NCBI GenBank assembly: GCA_016302005.1
Contig: JAEDOK010000082.1
Span: 1 to 7,685 of the forward strand
Direction: 5' to 3'
DNA length: 7,685 nucleotides
From: Oscillospiraceae bacterium
Lineage (GTDB): Bacteria > Bacillota_A > Clostridia > Oscillospirales > Oscillospiraceae
In this document: positions 1 to 6,888 of the stretch, in pieces
How the letters are laid out: each line of letters opens with the position of its first letter
How positions within the stretch are numbered: the first letter of the stretch is position 1
Translations under genes and position numbers: made by a program
The notes under the pieces: model-generated
Databases searched by the model: none
Told to the model about the DNA's origin: nothing
Seen by the model: the letters and a program-made list of their open reading frames with translations, nothing else

Positions 1-2105
1 TGGACGAGGTGGACTCCATCCTCATCGACGAGGCGCGCACCCCGCTGATCATCTCGGGCAAGGGCGAGGAATCGACCAAGCTCTACGAGATGGCGGACTT
101 CTTTGTCTCCACGCTGAAAAAGAAGGTCTTTGCCACCATCGACGAGAAGCAGGAGCAGGACGATCTCGACTGCGATTACTACATTGACGAGAAAGCGCGC
201 ACCGCCTCTTTGACCGCCAGCGGCATTGCCAAGGCAGAGAAGTATTTCAATGTGGAGAACTTAGCGGATATTGAGAATACCACCCTTTCTCACCACATTA
301 ACCAAGCTCTGCGCGCCCGCGGCATTATGAAGCGCGATATTGACTATGTTGTCAAGGACGGGCAGGTCATCATCGTTGATGAATTCACGGGTCGTCTGAT
401 GTATGGCAGACGCTATAACGAGGGGCTGCATCAGGCGATCGAGGCAAAGGAGGGCGTGTCCGTCGCCAGCGAGAACAAGACGCTTGCCACCATCACCTTC
501 CAGAATTTCTTCCGCCTGTATGACAAGCTCTCCGGCATGACGGGTACGGCGCTGACCGAGGAGGAGGAATTCTCCGCGATCTACAAGCTTGACATTGTGG
601 AGATCCCGACCAACAAGCCCGTCGTCCGTATCGACCATAACGATGTTGTCTATAAAACCGAGGCGGGCAAATTCCGCGCAGTCATTGAGCAGATCAAGCA
701 GTGCCACGAGAAGGGGCAGCCCGTGCTGGTCGGTACGATCTCCATCGAGAAATCGGAGTTGCTGTCCAAGATGCTCAGGCGCGAGGGCGTGCAGCACACC
801 GTCCTGAACGCGAAGCACCACGAGCGCGAGGCGGAGATCGTCGCGCAGGCGGGTAAATTCGGCGCGGTCACGATCTCCACAAACATGGCAGGCCGCGGCA
901 CGGATATCATGCTCGGCGGCAACGCGGAATATATGGCGCTGTCCGATTTGCGTAAACAGGGCATTGCAGACGAGCTGATCGCAGAGGCAAATTCCTATGC
1001 CGAGACGGATGACCCGGAGGTACTTGCCGTCCGCGCCGCGTTCAAGGAGGCTTATACCCGCCACAAGCTCGATGTCGATGCCGAAGCGGAGCGGGTACGC
1101 GCGGCCGGCGGTCTGTTCATCGTCGGCACCGAACGCCACGAGTCCCGCCGTATCGACAATCAGCTTCGCGGCCGTTCCGGCAGACAGGGCGACCCCGGCG
1201 AGACACGCTTCTTCCTCTCGCTGGAGGATGATGTCATGCGTCTGTTCGGCTCCGAGCGCATTATGAACATGATGAATTCCCTCGGCGTGGACGAGGATAC
1301 GCCGATTGACGCCAAGATGCTCACCGGCGCAATCGAAAACGCCCAGAAGACCGTGGAAAGCCGCAACTTCCAAGCCCGAAAGAATGTGCTGGAATACGAC
1401 GATGTCATGAACACGCAGCGTACCGTGATCTACGAGCAGCGTCAAAAGGTACTTGACGGCGAGGATCTCTCGCAGACCATCGAGTCCATGATGCACCACG
1501 TCATTGACACTGAGGTGGAGGATGCCTTCGGTGCCGAGGAGGGCAAGCCCATTGAAACTCTGACCGCAAAATTTGAAGGCATCTATTTCCCGAAGGGCGC
1601 GTTTGCACCGGCAGAGGACGTCACGAAAGAGCAAGCCTGCGAGCAGCTTTACGAGCTTTTCCGTCAAACTTACGCCAAGCGCGAGGAGGAATTCGGCGCG
1701 GAGCGTATGCGTGAGATCGAACGCATCATCCTCTTGCGCGTCGTGGACGAATACTGGATGGATAACATCGACGCGATGGACGACCTCAAGCAGGGCATCC
1801 GTCTGCGTGCCTACGGGCAGACCGACCCCGTCATCGCTTATAAGCGCGAGGGCTTCGTCATGTTCGACGGAATGATCAACGCCATTCGTGAGGAGACCGT
1901 CCGCCGCCTCTTTACCTTCCGTCTGAAGACGAATGAGGAGGTGCGCCGCCAGCAGGTCGCTAAAATCACCGGCACGGGCGGTGCGGACAAGACCGTGAAA
2001 AAGCAGCCCGTGAAGAAGGTCAAGATCGGCGCGAACGACCCCTGCCCCTGCGGAAGCGGTAAAAAGTACAAATACTGCTGCCGCGATAAGGACGAGGCAA
2101 AGTGA
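1..2105 (+). CDS. secA: Protein translocase subunit SecA (5' end cut by window)
   Basis: SecA is the cytosolic and membrane-peripheral ATPase that pushes unfolded preproteins through the SecYEG channel. The reading frame is open from base 3 and begins with [19 protein letters not shown], the Walker B region of nucleotide-binding domain 1. About 200 N-terminal residues, including Walker A, therefore lie upstream, and 700 residues are visible. In order come the preprotein-crosslinking domain; the second nucleotide-binding domain with [13 protein letters not shown] (about residue 294) and the arginine-finger segment [21 protein letters not shown] (about 379-399); the helical scaffold with [19 protein letters not shown] (about 582); and a C-terminal zinc-binding tail [13 protein letters not shown] (bases 2043-2081), which in SecA binds SecB and lipid. 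The ligand set is C-x-C-x8-C-C, with Cys rather than His last. The stop codon TGA overlaps the pgeF ATG by one base. No frameshift or missing motif is seen in the visible part. Confidence 0.98.
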   Translation, partial: DEVDSILIDEARTPLIISGKGEESTKLYEMADFFVSTLKKKVFATIDEKQEQDDLDCDYYIDEKARTASLTASGIAKAEKYFNVENLADIENTTLSHHINQALRARGIMKRDIDYVVKDGQVIIVDEFTGRLMYGRRYNEGLHQAIEAKEGVSVASENKTLATITFQNFFRLYDKLSGMTGTALTEEEEFSAIYKLDIVEIPTNKPVVRIDHNDVVYKTEAGKFRAVIEQIKQCHEKGQPVLVGTISIEKSELLSKMLRREGVQHTVLNAKHHEREAEIVAQAGKFGAVTISTNMAGRGTDIMLGGNAEYMALSDLRKQGIADELIAEANSYAETDDPEVLAVRAAFKEAYTRHKLDVDAEAERVRAAGGLFIVGTERHESRRIDNQLRGRSGRQGDPGETRFFLSLEDDVMRLFGSERIMNMMNSLGVDEDTPIDAKMLTGAIENAQKTVESRNFQARKNVLEYDDVMNTQRTVIYEQRQKVLDGEDLSQTIESMMHHVIDTEVEDAFGAEEGKPIETLTAKFEGIYFPKGAFAPAEDVTKEQACEQLYELFRQTYAKREEEFGAERMREIERIILLRVVDEYWMDNIDAMDDLKQGIRLRAYGQTDPVIAYKREGFVMFDGMINAIREETVRRLFTFRLKTNEEVRRQQVAKITGTGGADKTVKKQPVKKVKIGANDPCPCGSGKKYKYCCRDKDEAK
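2088..2097 (+). promoter_or_regulatory. Ribosome binding site for pgeF
   Basis: AAGGACGAGG lies inside the last codons of secA. The GAGG core (2094-2097) ends 7 bases before the ATG at 2105. This favours ATG 2105 over the GTG one codon earlier at 2102, although either would be served by the same site. Confidence 0.6.
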
Positions 2106-2911
2106 TGGGCTTTGAAACACGCCGTTCCGGCGATTTGGAATACCTGATTTCTCCCCTGCTCTCGGGCACACCCCACTGTTTTTCCACCCGCTTCGGCGGC
2201 GTAAGCGAGGGTGTGCTCGCCTCGCTGAATTTGGGCGTCCATCGCGGCGACGCGCCGAAAAACGTGTTGGAAAATTATCGTCGCTTGGGGGATGCCGTCG
2301 GCTTTGACCCGAAGCGCACCGTCTTTACCAAGCAGATCCATTCGGATATCGTGGAACGCGTCGGCGTGTCCGACTGCGGACGCGGTCTGATCGTCCCCGT
2401 GGAAAACGGCTGCGACGGGCTGGTCACGAATGAGCCGGAGGTCGTCCTGACCGTTTTTTCCGCCGATTGCACCCCGGTTCTGCTCTATGACCCCGTCGCC
2501 AAAGCAGTCGGTGCCGTCCATGCGGGCTGGCGCGGTACGGCAGCGGCAATCGCGGCAAGGGCGGTCGAGCGCATGACTGCGGAATTCGGCTCGAAGCCCG
2601 AAAATATCCGCGCCGCCATCGGTCCATGCATCTCACAGTGCTGCTTTGAAACGGATCGCGATGTTCCCGACGCCATGCAAAGCGCTTTCGGTGAGGATGC
2701 GAAACAGGCGATCCGCGAGGTCGGCAGTAAATATTATGTAAACCTAAAGACGCTCAATGCTCTTGCCCTAACCCGGGCGGGTGTGCGGCAGATCGACATT
2801 GCGGCGGAATGCACTGCCTGCGAGCCGGAGCGTTTCTGGTCGCACCGCAGGGTCGGCAACCGCCGCGGCTCCCTTGCCGCCATGATTCTTTTGCGAGGTG
2901 ATACGCAGTGA
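2105..2911 (+). CDS. pgeF: Peptidoglycan editing factor PgeF (YfiH/DUF152, laccase-domain family)
   Basis: A 268-residue member of the YfiH/YlmD/LACC1 family, the usual size. Members were first called polyphenol oxidases or laccases. Later work in E. coli links YfiH to removing UDP-MurNAc peptides that carry L-Ser in place of L-Ala, and bacterial and human homologues act as purine nucleoside enzymes. The fold's hallmarks are all visible: FSTRFGGVSEG (26-36), QIHS (77-80), DGLVTN (104-109), SADCTPVLLYDP (119-130), HAGWRGT (139-145), IGPCI, and the C-terminal FWSHRR plus RGSL. The metal and active-site triad is His79, Cys122 and His139, with the same 17-residue Cys-to-His spacing as in E. coli YfiH. 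The gene overlaps secA by one base (TGATG) and the following lipoprotein gene by four (GTGA), so it is expected to be translated from the secA transcript. Which of the proposed reactions it performs here cannot be told from sequence. Confidence 0.95.
   Translation: MGFETRRSGDLEYLISPLLSGTPHCFSTRFGGVSEGVLASLNLGVHRGDAPKNVLENYRRLGDAVGFDPKRTVFTKQIHSDIVERVGVSDCGRGLIVPVENGCDGLVTNEPEVVLTVFSADCTPVLLYDPVAKAVGAVHAGWRGTAAAIAARAVERMTAEFGSKPENIRAAIGPCISQCCFETDRDVPDAMQSAFGEDAKQAIREVGSKYYVNLKTLNALALTRAGVRQIDIAAECTACEPERFWSHRRVGNRRGSLAAMILLRGDTQ
2895..2901 (+). promoter_or_regulatory. Ribosome binding site for the solute-binding protein gene
   Basis: GAGGTGA ends 6 bases before GTG 2908. It lies in the last codons of pgeF and supports the GTG start and the four-base overlap with the pgeF stop. 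Confidence 0.65.
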
Positions 2912-4551
2912 AACGGACGCTTTTTCTCTGTTTAGCGCTCTTCCTCTTGCTTACCGCCTGCACGCGGCAAACGCAGACGTTCCCCACGGTTCCCGCCGCT
3001 GAGACGGAGCCGGAGCAGACGCAGGAGGCACCGCAGGAAGCTTCTGTGGAGGAGACTTTCGGGCTGGCATATCTGCCCGCTTACGGTCTGAATCCTTTTC
3101 AATGCACCGCGACCGTCAACCGCGCGCTGTTTTCCCTGCTGTATGAGAGCCTGTTCGTTGTCTCCAATCAGTACCGCGCCGAGCCGGTGCTCTGCGAAAG
3201 CTTCAAGGTAGCCGACGAGGGGAAAAACTATACCTTCACCCTTGTCAGCGGTGTGACCTTCTCTGACGGGGCGCCGCTGACCGCAGACGATGTCGCCGCC
3301 TCCGTGGAAGCGGCAAGGCAAAGTCCCATCTATGCAGCGCGGCTTTCGCACATTTCCTACTACACGGTCAACGAGGACGGAACCTTCTCCGTCTTTCTCG
3401 ATACGCCCTATGAAAACTTCGCGCTGATGCTCGATGTCCCGATTGTCAAGGCGGAAACGGTGGAGAGTCAGACGCCGATTGGCAGCGGCTCTTACTGTCT
3501 GCGCGGTGCAACGCTGCAAAAGAATGCGCATTGGAAGCAGCTCACCTCGCCCATCCTCACCGCCGAGACGATCCCCTTAACCTCCTGCACCGATCCGAGC
3601 GAGCTGCGGGACACCTTTGAGTTCGGCACAACCGATCTGGTCTACTGCGACCCCAATTCCCCCGCCGCGGTCGGCTATCGCTGTGACTATGAGGTTTGGG
3701 AAGCCCCGACGACCGTGATGCACTATCTCGGCTTTAATCTCTACAGCGGCTATTTTGTCAACGACAAACTGCGGGCTGCGGTAACGCTCACGCTGGATCG
3801 TGAGGATATCGCCAATAAGGTTTACGGCGGCTTCGCGCAGGCAAGCGTTCTGCCCTGCTCTCCCTATTCGGATCTCTATGATACGCAGCTTGCCGAGGAG
3901 TACGACTATGCCCCCGCCGCCTTTGCGGCAGCGGTGAAGGAATCCGGCGTCACGACCTCGACAGATTATGTCGGATATGTCGGAACGCTGCTTGTCTGCT
4001 CCGAGGATCCGAAGCGCGTCGCCGCAGCGGACTACATCGCCGCTGTCTTGCAGAAAGCAGGCTTGCACATCACCGTCAACGCCGTCGATTATGACAGCTA
4101 TCAAACCGCCCTGCAAACGGGAGATTTTGACCTCTATTACGGAGAGGTGCGCTTGACCGCAAACTTTGATCTGTCAGAGTTCTTTGAGGACTACGGCGCT
4201 CTGCAATACGGCTCCATTGCCTCCGGAGGTCTAAGCGCACTCTGCCTTGCAGCCTTGGAAAACTCAGGCAGCTTCTCGGAGCTTTGCGCGCAGCTCATGC
4301 AGCAGGCGCCGATCTGCCCCGTCGTGTTCAAGGGCTACGCCATCTACGTCACGCGCGGCGCGATTGCCTCGGTTACCCCTGCTGTGGACTATGTCTTCCA
4401 TAGCGCCGCCACCGCACGCACCCTCGCCGACGCAGACCAAACCTACGCCGACACCGCCCCCGTCGAGCCGCCCGCCGAATCAACTGATACCACAGACGAA
4501 ACCGATTCTGCAACCGACGCCCCTCCGGAAGAATCCTCCGAAACGCCGTAA
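2908..4551 (+). CDS. ABC transporter solute-binding lipoprotein, family 5 (peptide/nickel type)
   Basis: A predicted exported lipoprotein of 547 residues, usual length for the family, that would capture an oligopeptide or similar solute at the cell surface. The N terminus is a classic lipoprotein signal (KR, a hydrophobic run, then LTAC, lipidated Cys18), followed by a Glu/Gln/Pro-rich linker to about residue 48. The SBP_bac_5 fold is seen in ALFSLLYESLF, the FTLVSGVTFSDGAPLTADDV block (the family's 'lrdgvkFsDG.plTAdDV' motif), PIGSGSY, and the second-lobe LGFNLYSGYFVNDKLRAAV with LDREDI. The C terminus ends in about 40 acidic Asp/Glu/Thr/Ser/Pro residues, which are not part of the fold. The mature chain has eleven cysteines besides Cys18, many for an exported protein but compatible with an anaerobe. 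The start is GTG, confirmed by the ribosome binding site and signal peptide. No permease or ATPase gene follows, so its transporter must be elsewhere. The ligand is unknown. Confidence 0.9.
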   Translation: MKRTLFLCLALFLLLTACTRQTQTFPTVPAAETEPEQTQEAPQEASVEETFGLAYLPAYGLNPFQCTATVNRALFSLLYESLFVVSNQYRAEPVLCESFKVADEGKNYTFTLVSGVTFSDGAPLTADDVAASVEAARQSPIYAARLSHISYYTVNEDGTFSVFLDTPYENFALMLDVPIVKAETVESQTPIGSGSYCLRGATLQKNAHWKQLTSPILTAETIPLTSCTDPSELRDTFEFGTTDLVYCDPNSPAAVGYRCDYEVWEAPTTVMHYLGFNLYSGYFVNDKLRAAVTLTLDREDIANKVYGGFAQASVLPCSPYSDLYDTQLAEEYDYAPAAFAAAVKESGVTTSTDYVGYVGTLLVCSEDPKRVAAADYIAAVLQKAGLHITVNAVDYDSYQTALQTGDFDLYYGEVRLTANFDLSEFFEDYGALQYGSIASGGLSALCLAALENSGSFSELCAQLMQQAPICPVVFKGYAIYVTRGAIASVTPAVDYVFHSAATARTLADADQTYADTAPVEPPAESTDTTDETDSATDAPPEESSETP

Positions 4552-4600
4552 CCCCCCGTAGGGCGGGGACATGTCCTGTTGGATCAGCGGCTCTGTCTGC

Positions 4601-4615
4601 GTGGGCAAAGCCCAC
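4601..4615. repeat. Small hairpin GTGGGC-AAA-GCCCAC
   Basis: A 6-bp GC-rich stem with a three-base loop, 50 bases after the stop codon of the lipoprotein gene. It has no T-run after it, so it is not a canonical intrinsic terminator, but it may shield the 3' end of the message or form part of the surrounding structured repeat. Confidence 0.5.
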
Positions 4616-4757
4616 TTGTCAGTCGCCTTGATCCTGCCACTCCTTCTTGCTCGCTTTCTCCGCCACAGGCGGCGCTCGCAAGCGTCCCCCCGCCGACCGC
4701 GTAAGCGGCAGACAGTACAAACGAACAGCCCTGTATGCAATTGGTAGTTCCTACACC

Positions 4758-4777
4758 GGCGGGGACATGTCCCCGCC
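4758..4777. repeat. Perfect 20-bp palindrome in the right repeat
   Basis: GGCGGGGACATGTCCCCGCC is identical to its own reverse complement. The left copy of the repeat keeps only the inner part of this symmetry (GGACATGTCC) before diverging to TGT, so the palindrome is complete only on the right. It could be a protein-binding site, a hairpin tip, or simply the conserved core of the repeat family. Confidence 0.8.
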
Positions 4778-4855
4778 CTACATTGGCCGTCTCGTTTATC
4801 GTGGTACGTTCTCGCGGGCGGATTGCGAGGCACGCGGTTGCACATAATCAAAAAG

Positions 4856-4889
4856 ATGAGACTGCAAGAAAGCTCTCTTGCAGTCTCAT
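4856..4889. terminator. Bidirectional intrinsic terminator
   Basis: ATGAGACTGCAAGA (4856-4869) pairs perfectly with TCTTGCAGTCTCAT (4876-4889) around a six-base loop AAGCTC. On the minus strand the stem is followed by C then TTTTT (complement of 4850-4855), a good U-tract for ending the transcript of the DUF1963 gene. On the plus strand it is followed by TTATTATG, a weaker tract that could end the secA-pgeF-lipoprotein message about 300 bases past its last stop. Its place between converging genes fits a shared terminator. Confidence 0.85.
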
Positions 4890-4988
4890 TTATTATGCAG
4901 CATTATTTCGTTACTGCCTACATTTCGCCCGCATAGCCGGAATGCAGTTTCTTTCCCTTGCAAGCTGGGAGATCATTCGTTGTTCTCC

Positions 4989-5741
4989 TCAATAGCAGTC
5001 CCACCAGTATAGGACATCGGAGAAATCACACGCCTTCAGCTTCTCGTGCGGGATCAGGAAGTTGCATATGCCGGCATCGCCGAACTCGATGCGGGTGTCT
5101 CCGTGATAGACGCTGTCGATTTTGAGCAGGGTTGTATCGTATCTATGCAAGCACTCCTTTGCGGCGCGCGGGTCGTCCTGCGTAAAGTCCGCGTAGCCGC
5201 CCACGGCATGACCGCGCACATTGAAGCGTTCGTTTAGCGTCGTCTCCTCCTCCGCTGTCAGCTCGTCATTTCCGCGTCTTTCGAAGAATTCACGGAAGCG
5301 GTAGTCCATCAGCGGCATTGCGTTCTCCTCGCGGCGGAAGGTGCAGTAATAGCATCCCTTCACAGGGAACTCGTCATTGCTCGGCGTTTCGTTTTGCCAT
5401 TCCAAGCCCTCATTGGTTTCGTTGTAGAGCACGCGGAAGTTTTTTTGTTCCGTCGGATTCTGATATTCTATCCCATAGGGTGTTTCCTCGGAAATATAAA
5501 ATCGCAAAACGCCCTGCGTAGGAAAATCCAAGAAGCCGCCGAATTCCTCGCAAAACAGGGCGCAGAGCATCCGCATCGGTTTCCCCGTGCCGTCCGTGGG
5601 AGGTTCGCCCAAGGAGGGACCGCCAAAACGGCTCTTGCTGATCGGTTCCGTAGAAAGCTCGATCCGCAGACGCGGGGTCGTCGTATGTGTCTGCCACCAT
5701 GCGTATTCTTCTTCCCTTTTGTCCTTTTCAGAAAAAGCCAT
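4989..5741 (-). CDS. DUF1963 (YwqG-like) family protein
   Basis: A 250-residue soluble protein, no signal peptide or membrane segment, of the DUF1963/YwqG family, whose biochemical role is unknown. The family marks seen are SKSRFGGPSLGEP near the N terminus (residues 35-47), the FLDFPTQGVLRFYI strand segment, LLKIDS, and the closing GDAGICNFLIPHEKL...DFSDVLYWWDCY, which matches the family's typical GDAG..nFfI and WDC ending. The frame stays open upstream to a TTG at 5771, but ATG 5741 is chosen because a strong AAAGGAG sits 6 bases before it. The gene lies 69 bases downstream of the capE-like gene on the same strand and is probably the last in that operon, ending just before the shared terminator. 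I found no terminator in the 69-base gap. Members of this family often sit in accessory or toxin-related loci, but nothing here points to such a role. Confidence 0.85.
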   Translation of the reverse strand: MAFSEKDKREEEYAWWQTHTTTPRLRIELSTEPISKSRFGGPSLGEPPTDGTGKPMRMLCALFCEEFGGFLDFPTQGVLRFYISEETPYGIEYQNPTEQKNFRVLYNETNEGLEWQNETPSNDEFPVKGCYYCTFRREENAMPLMDYRFREFFERRGNDELTAEEETTLNERFNVRGHAVGGYADFTQDDPRAAKECLHRYDTTLLKIDSVYHGDTRIEFGDAGICNFLIPHEKLKACDFSDVLYWWDCY

Positions 5742-5747
5742 TGATAT

Positions 5748-5754
5748 CTCCTTT
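5748..5754 (-). promoter_or_regulatory. Ribosome binding site that fixes the DUF1963 start
   Basis: AAAGGAG on the minus strand, with a 6-base spacer before ATG 5741. It makes the longer TTG-initiated version (from 5771) unlikely. Confidence 0.8.
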
Positions 5755-5810
5755 GCTTCTAACAAGCTCAACTCGCTGCAAGCAGCTCTGTCAACAGATC
5801 GGTATGCTAT

Positions 5811-6875
5811 TCAAATATTATTGTGGAATGATTCTGCCATTGTTCTACGCTGTTCTTGAATATACGGTAACGAGCAGAGCTTTTCCTGCACCTGCGCAAC
5901 ATTCAAAAGCTGTGTGTTATTGCTGTTGAATTCCCGCAGCAAGTTTCTATGCGGTTCGCCCTCGCAGAAATATTTATCGTAATTCAGATCCCGTTTATCG
6001 CACGGAACGCGGTAGAAATTCCCGAGGTCGATCGCGTGGGCGCACTCCTCATTCGTCAGCAGCGTTTCGTACATCTTCTCGCCGTGTCTGACGCCGATCA
6101 CGCGGATCTCATGGTTGGGCGCAAACAGCCCCGTCACCGCCTTTGCCATCGTCTCAATGGTACAGGCGGGCGCTTTCTGCACGAGAATGTCGCCGGAAAC
6201 GCCCTGTTCAAAGGCGAACAGCACCAAATCTACCGCTTCATCCAACGACATGATAAAGCGCGTCATCGTCGGCTCGGTGATCGTGATCGGCACGCCCGCC
6301 TTGATCTGCTCGATCCACAGCGGGATCACGCTGCCCCGCGAACACATGACATTACCGTAGCGTGTGCAGCAGATCTTTGTCCGCTCCGGACTGACCGTGC
6401 GGCTCTTTGCAACGATCACCTTTTCCATCATCGCTTTGGAAATTCCCATGGCATTGACAGGATACGCAGCCTTGTCCGTGGACAGACAGATCACCGTTTT
6501 TACGCCCTCGTCAATGGCGGCGGAGAGCAGATTTTCCGTACCGAGGACATTCGTCCGCACCGCCTCGATCGGAAAAAACTCGCACGACGGCACCTGCTTC
6601 AATGCGGCGGCATGGAAGATATAATCCACGCCATGCAGAGCATTCTTGATCGACGCAGGCTCACGCACATCTCCGATAAAAAACTTGATTTTCTGCGCGT
6701 TCTGCGGCATCCTCGCCTGAAATTCATGGCGCATATCGTCCTGCTTTTTCTCGTCACGGGAAAAAATGCGGATTTCCCCGATATCGGTATTTAAGAATCG
6801 GTGCAGCACGGCATTTCCGAACGAGCCGGTGCCGCCCGTGATCAGCAGGGTTTTATTTTCAAACATCGTTCCCAT
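5811..6875 (-). CDS. capE: UDP-N-acetylglucosamine 4,6-dehydratase (5-inverting), CapE/FnlA/WbjB type
   Basis: A 354-residue cytosolic NAD(P)-binding enzyme of the extended short-chain dehydrogenase family, normal length. CapE/FnlA enzymes dehydrate UDP-GlcNAc and epimerise C5, the first step toward UDP-N-acetyl-L-fucosamine for capsule or O-antigen. Seen are the Rossmann motif TGGTGSFG (13-20), SRDEKKQDDMR (39-49), GDVR (68-71), HAAALKQVPSCEF (88-100), LSTDKAAYPVNAMGISK (131-147), TRYGNV and MTRFIMS. CapE-type enzymes carry Met where ordinary short-chain dehydrogenases have the catalytic Tyr; here Met143 and Lys147 sit in that MxxxK spacing, with S132/T133-D134-K135 upstream. PseB/FlaA1-type enzymes read differently in these segments, which is why I prefer CapE/FnlA. 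ATG 6875 has AGGAAAG about 8 bases upstream; ATG 6866 (MFENK) matches the usual family N terminus, and ATG 6890 overlaps the preceding stop as ATGA. Neighbouring CapF and CapG genes are absent. Confidence 0.92.
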   Translation of the reverse strand: MGTMFENKTLLITGGTGSFGNAVLHRFLNTDIGEIRIFSRDEKKQDDMRHEFQARMPQNAQKIKFFIGDVREPASIKNALHGVDYIFHAAALKQVPSCEFFPIEAVRTNVLGTENLLSAAIDEGVKTVICLSTDKAAYPVNAMGISKAMMEKVIVAKSRTVSPERTKICCTRYGNVMCSRGSVIPLWIEQIKAGVPITITEPTMTRFIMSLDEAVDLVLFAFEQGVSGDILVQKAPACTIETMAKAVTGLFAPNHEIRVIGVRHGEKMYETLLTNEECAHAIDLGNFYRVPCDKRDLNYDKYFCEGEPHRNLLREFNSNNTQLLNVAQVQEKLCSLPYIQEQRRTMAESFHNNI

Positions 6876-6880
6876 CTTTG

Positions 6881-6888
6881 CTTTCCTC
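6881..6888 (-). promoter_or_regulatory. Ribosome binding site for the capE-like gene
   Basis: GAGGAAAG on the minus strand, overlapping the stop codon of the upstream small gene. Its position suits ATG 6875 best. ATG 6890 has no visible site upstream, and ATG 6866 is rather far (about 18 bases from GAGG). Confidence 0.5.

Larger units (their letters stand above)
4558..4781. repeat. Segment bounded by 19-bp perfect inverted repeats (MITE-like or structured intergenic repeat)
   Basis: The left end GTAGGGCGGGGACATGTCC (4558-4576) is the exact reverse complement of the right end (4763-4781). Inside are nested smaller inverted repeats: CTGTCTGC (4593-4600) with GCAGACAG (4708-4715); CTTGC (4646-4650) with GCAAG (4678-4682); a GTGGGC-AAA-GCCCAC hairpin (4601-4615); and a CCGCC-ACA-GGCGG hairpin (4660-4672). 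The order of the pairs is nested, as in a folded transcript or cruciform. No transposase is present and I see no clear flanking target duplication. GC-rich intergenic repeats of this general look are familiar to me from Oscillospiraceae genomes, but that is recollection, not a search. It could be a non-autonomous mobile element, a dispersed extragenic repeat, or a structured 3' UTR. Confidence 0.6.
4552..4988. other. Convergent intergenic gap, no credible gene
   Basis: This 437-base gap lies between the 3' ends of two converging genes. It contains the inverted-repeat-bounded segment (4558-4781), a 74-base spacer, and the terminator hairpin at 4856-4889. Several open frames run through it on both strands, but they are rich in Arg, Pro and Cys, have no good ribosome binding sites and resemble no family I know. 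They look like chance frames over GC-rich repeat DNA. I see nothing recognisable in 4890-4988. Confidence 0.75.

Noticed and set aside
261..2171. 636-codon open frame antisense to secA
   Set aside because: It lies wholly opposite conserved SecA coding sequence, has no family signature and is explained by the GC-rich codon usage of secA leaving few antisense stops.
1838..2521. 227-codon antisense open frame across the secA-pgeF junction
   Set aside because: It is a shadow of two well-supported genes and has no ribosome binding site or recognisable motif.
4480..4851. 123-codon minus-strand open frame across the inverted-repeat block
   Set aside because: It runs through the lipoprotein tail and the repeat, is Arg/Cys/Pro-rich and lacks a ribosome binding site; it looks like a spurious frame over repeat DNA.
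4552..4988. CRISPR array or tRNA in the intergenic gap
   Set aside because: The repeats are two inverted copies, not regularly spaced direct repeats, and no cloverleaf or TΨC-like GGTTC...  arm pairing is visible.
4735..4995. 86-codon plus-strand frame covering the palindrome and terminator
   Set aside because: It would read straight through the terminator hairpin and has no ribosome binding site or known domain.
5789..5794. TTGACA on the minus strand as a -35 box for the DUF1963 gene
   Set aside because: No acceptable -10 box lies 16-18 bases downstream (the position reads TTGAGC), so a separate promoter is not supported.
5742..5810. Possible terminator between capE and the DUF1963 gene
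   Set aside because: The only hairpin (GCTGC-TT-GCAGC) has too small a loop and no following T-run.
5949..6794. 281-codon plus-strand open frame opposite capE
   Set aside because: The His/Arg-rich translation has no family resemblance and mirrors the conserved dehydratase on the other strand.
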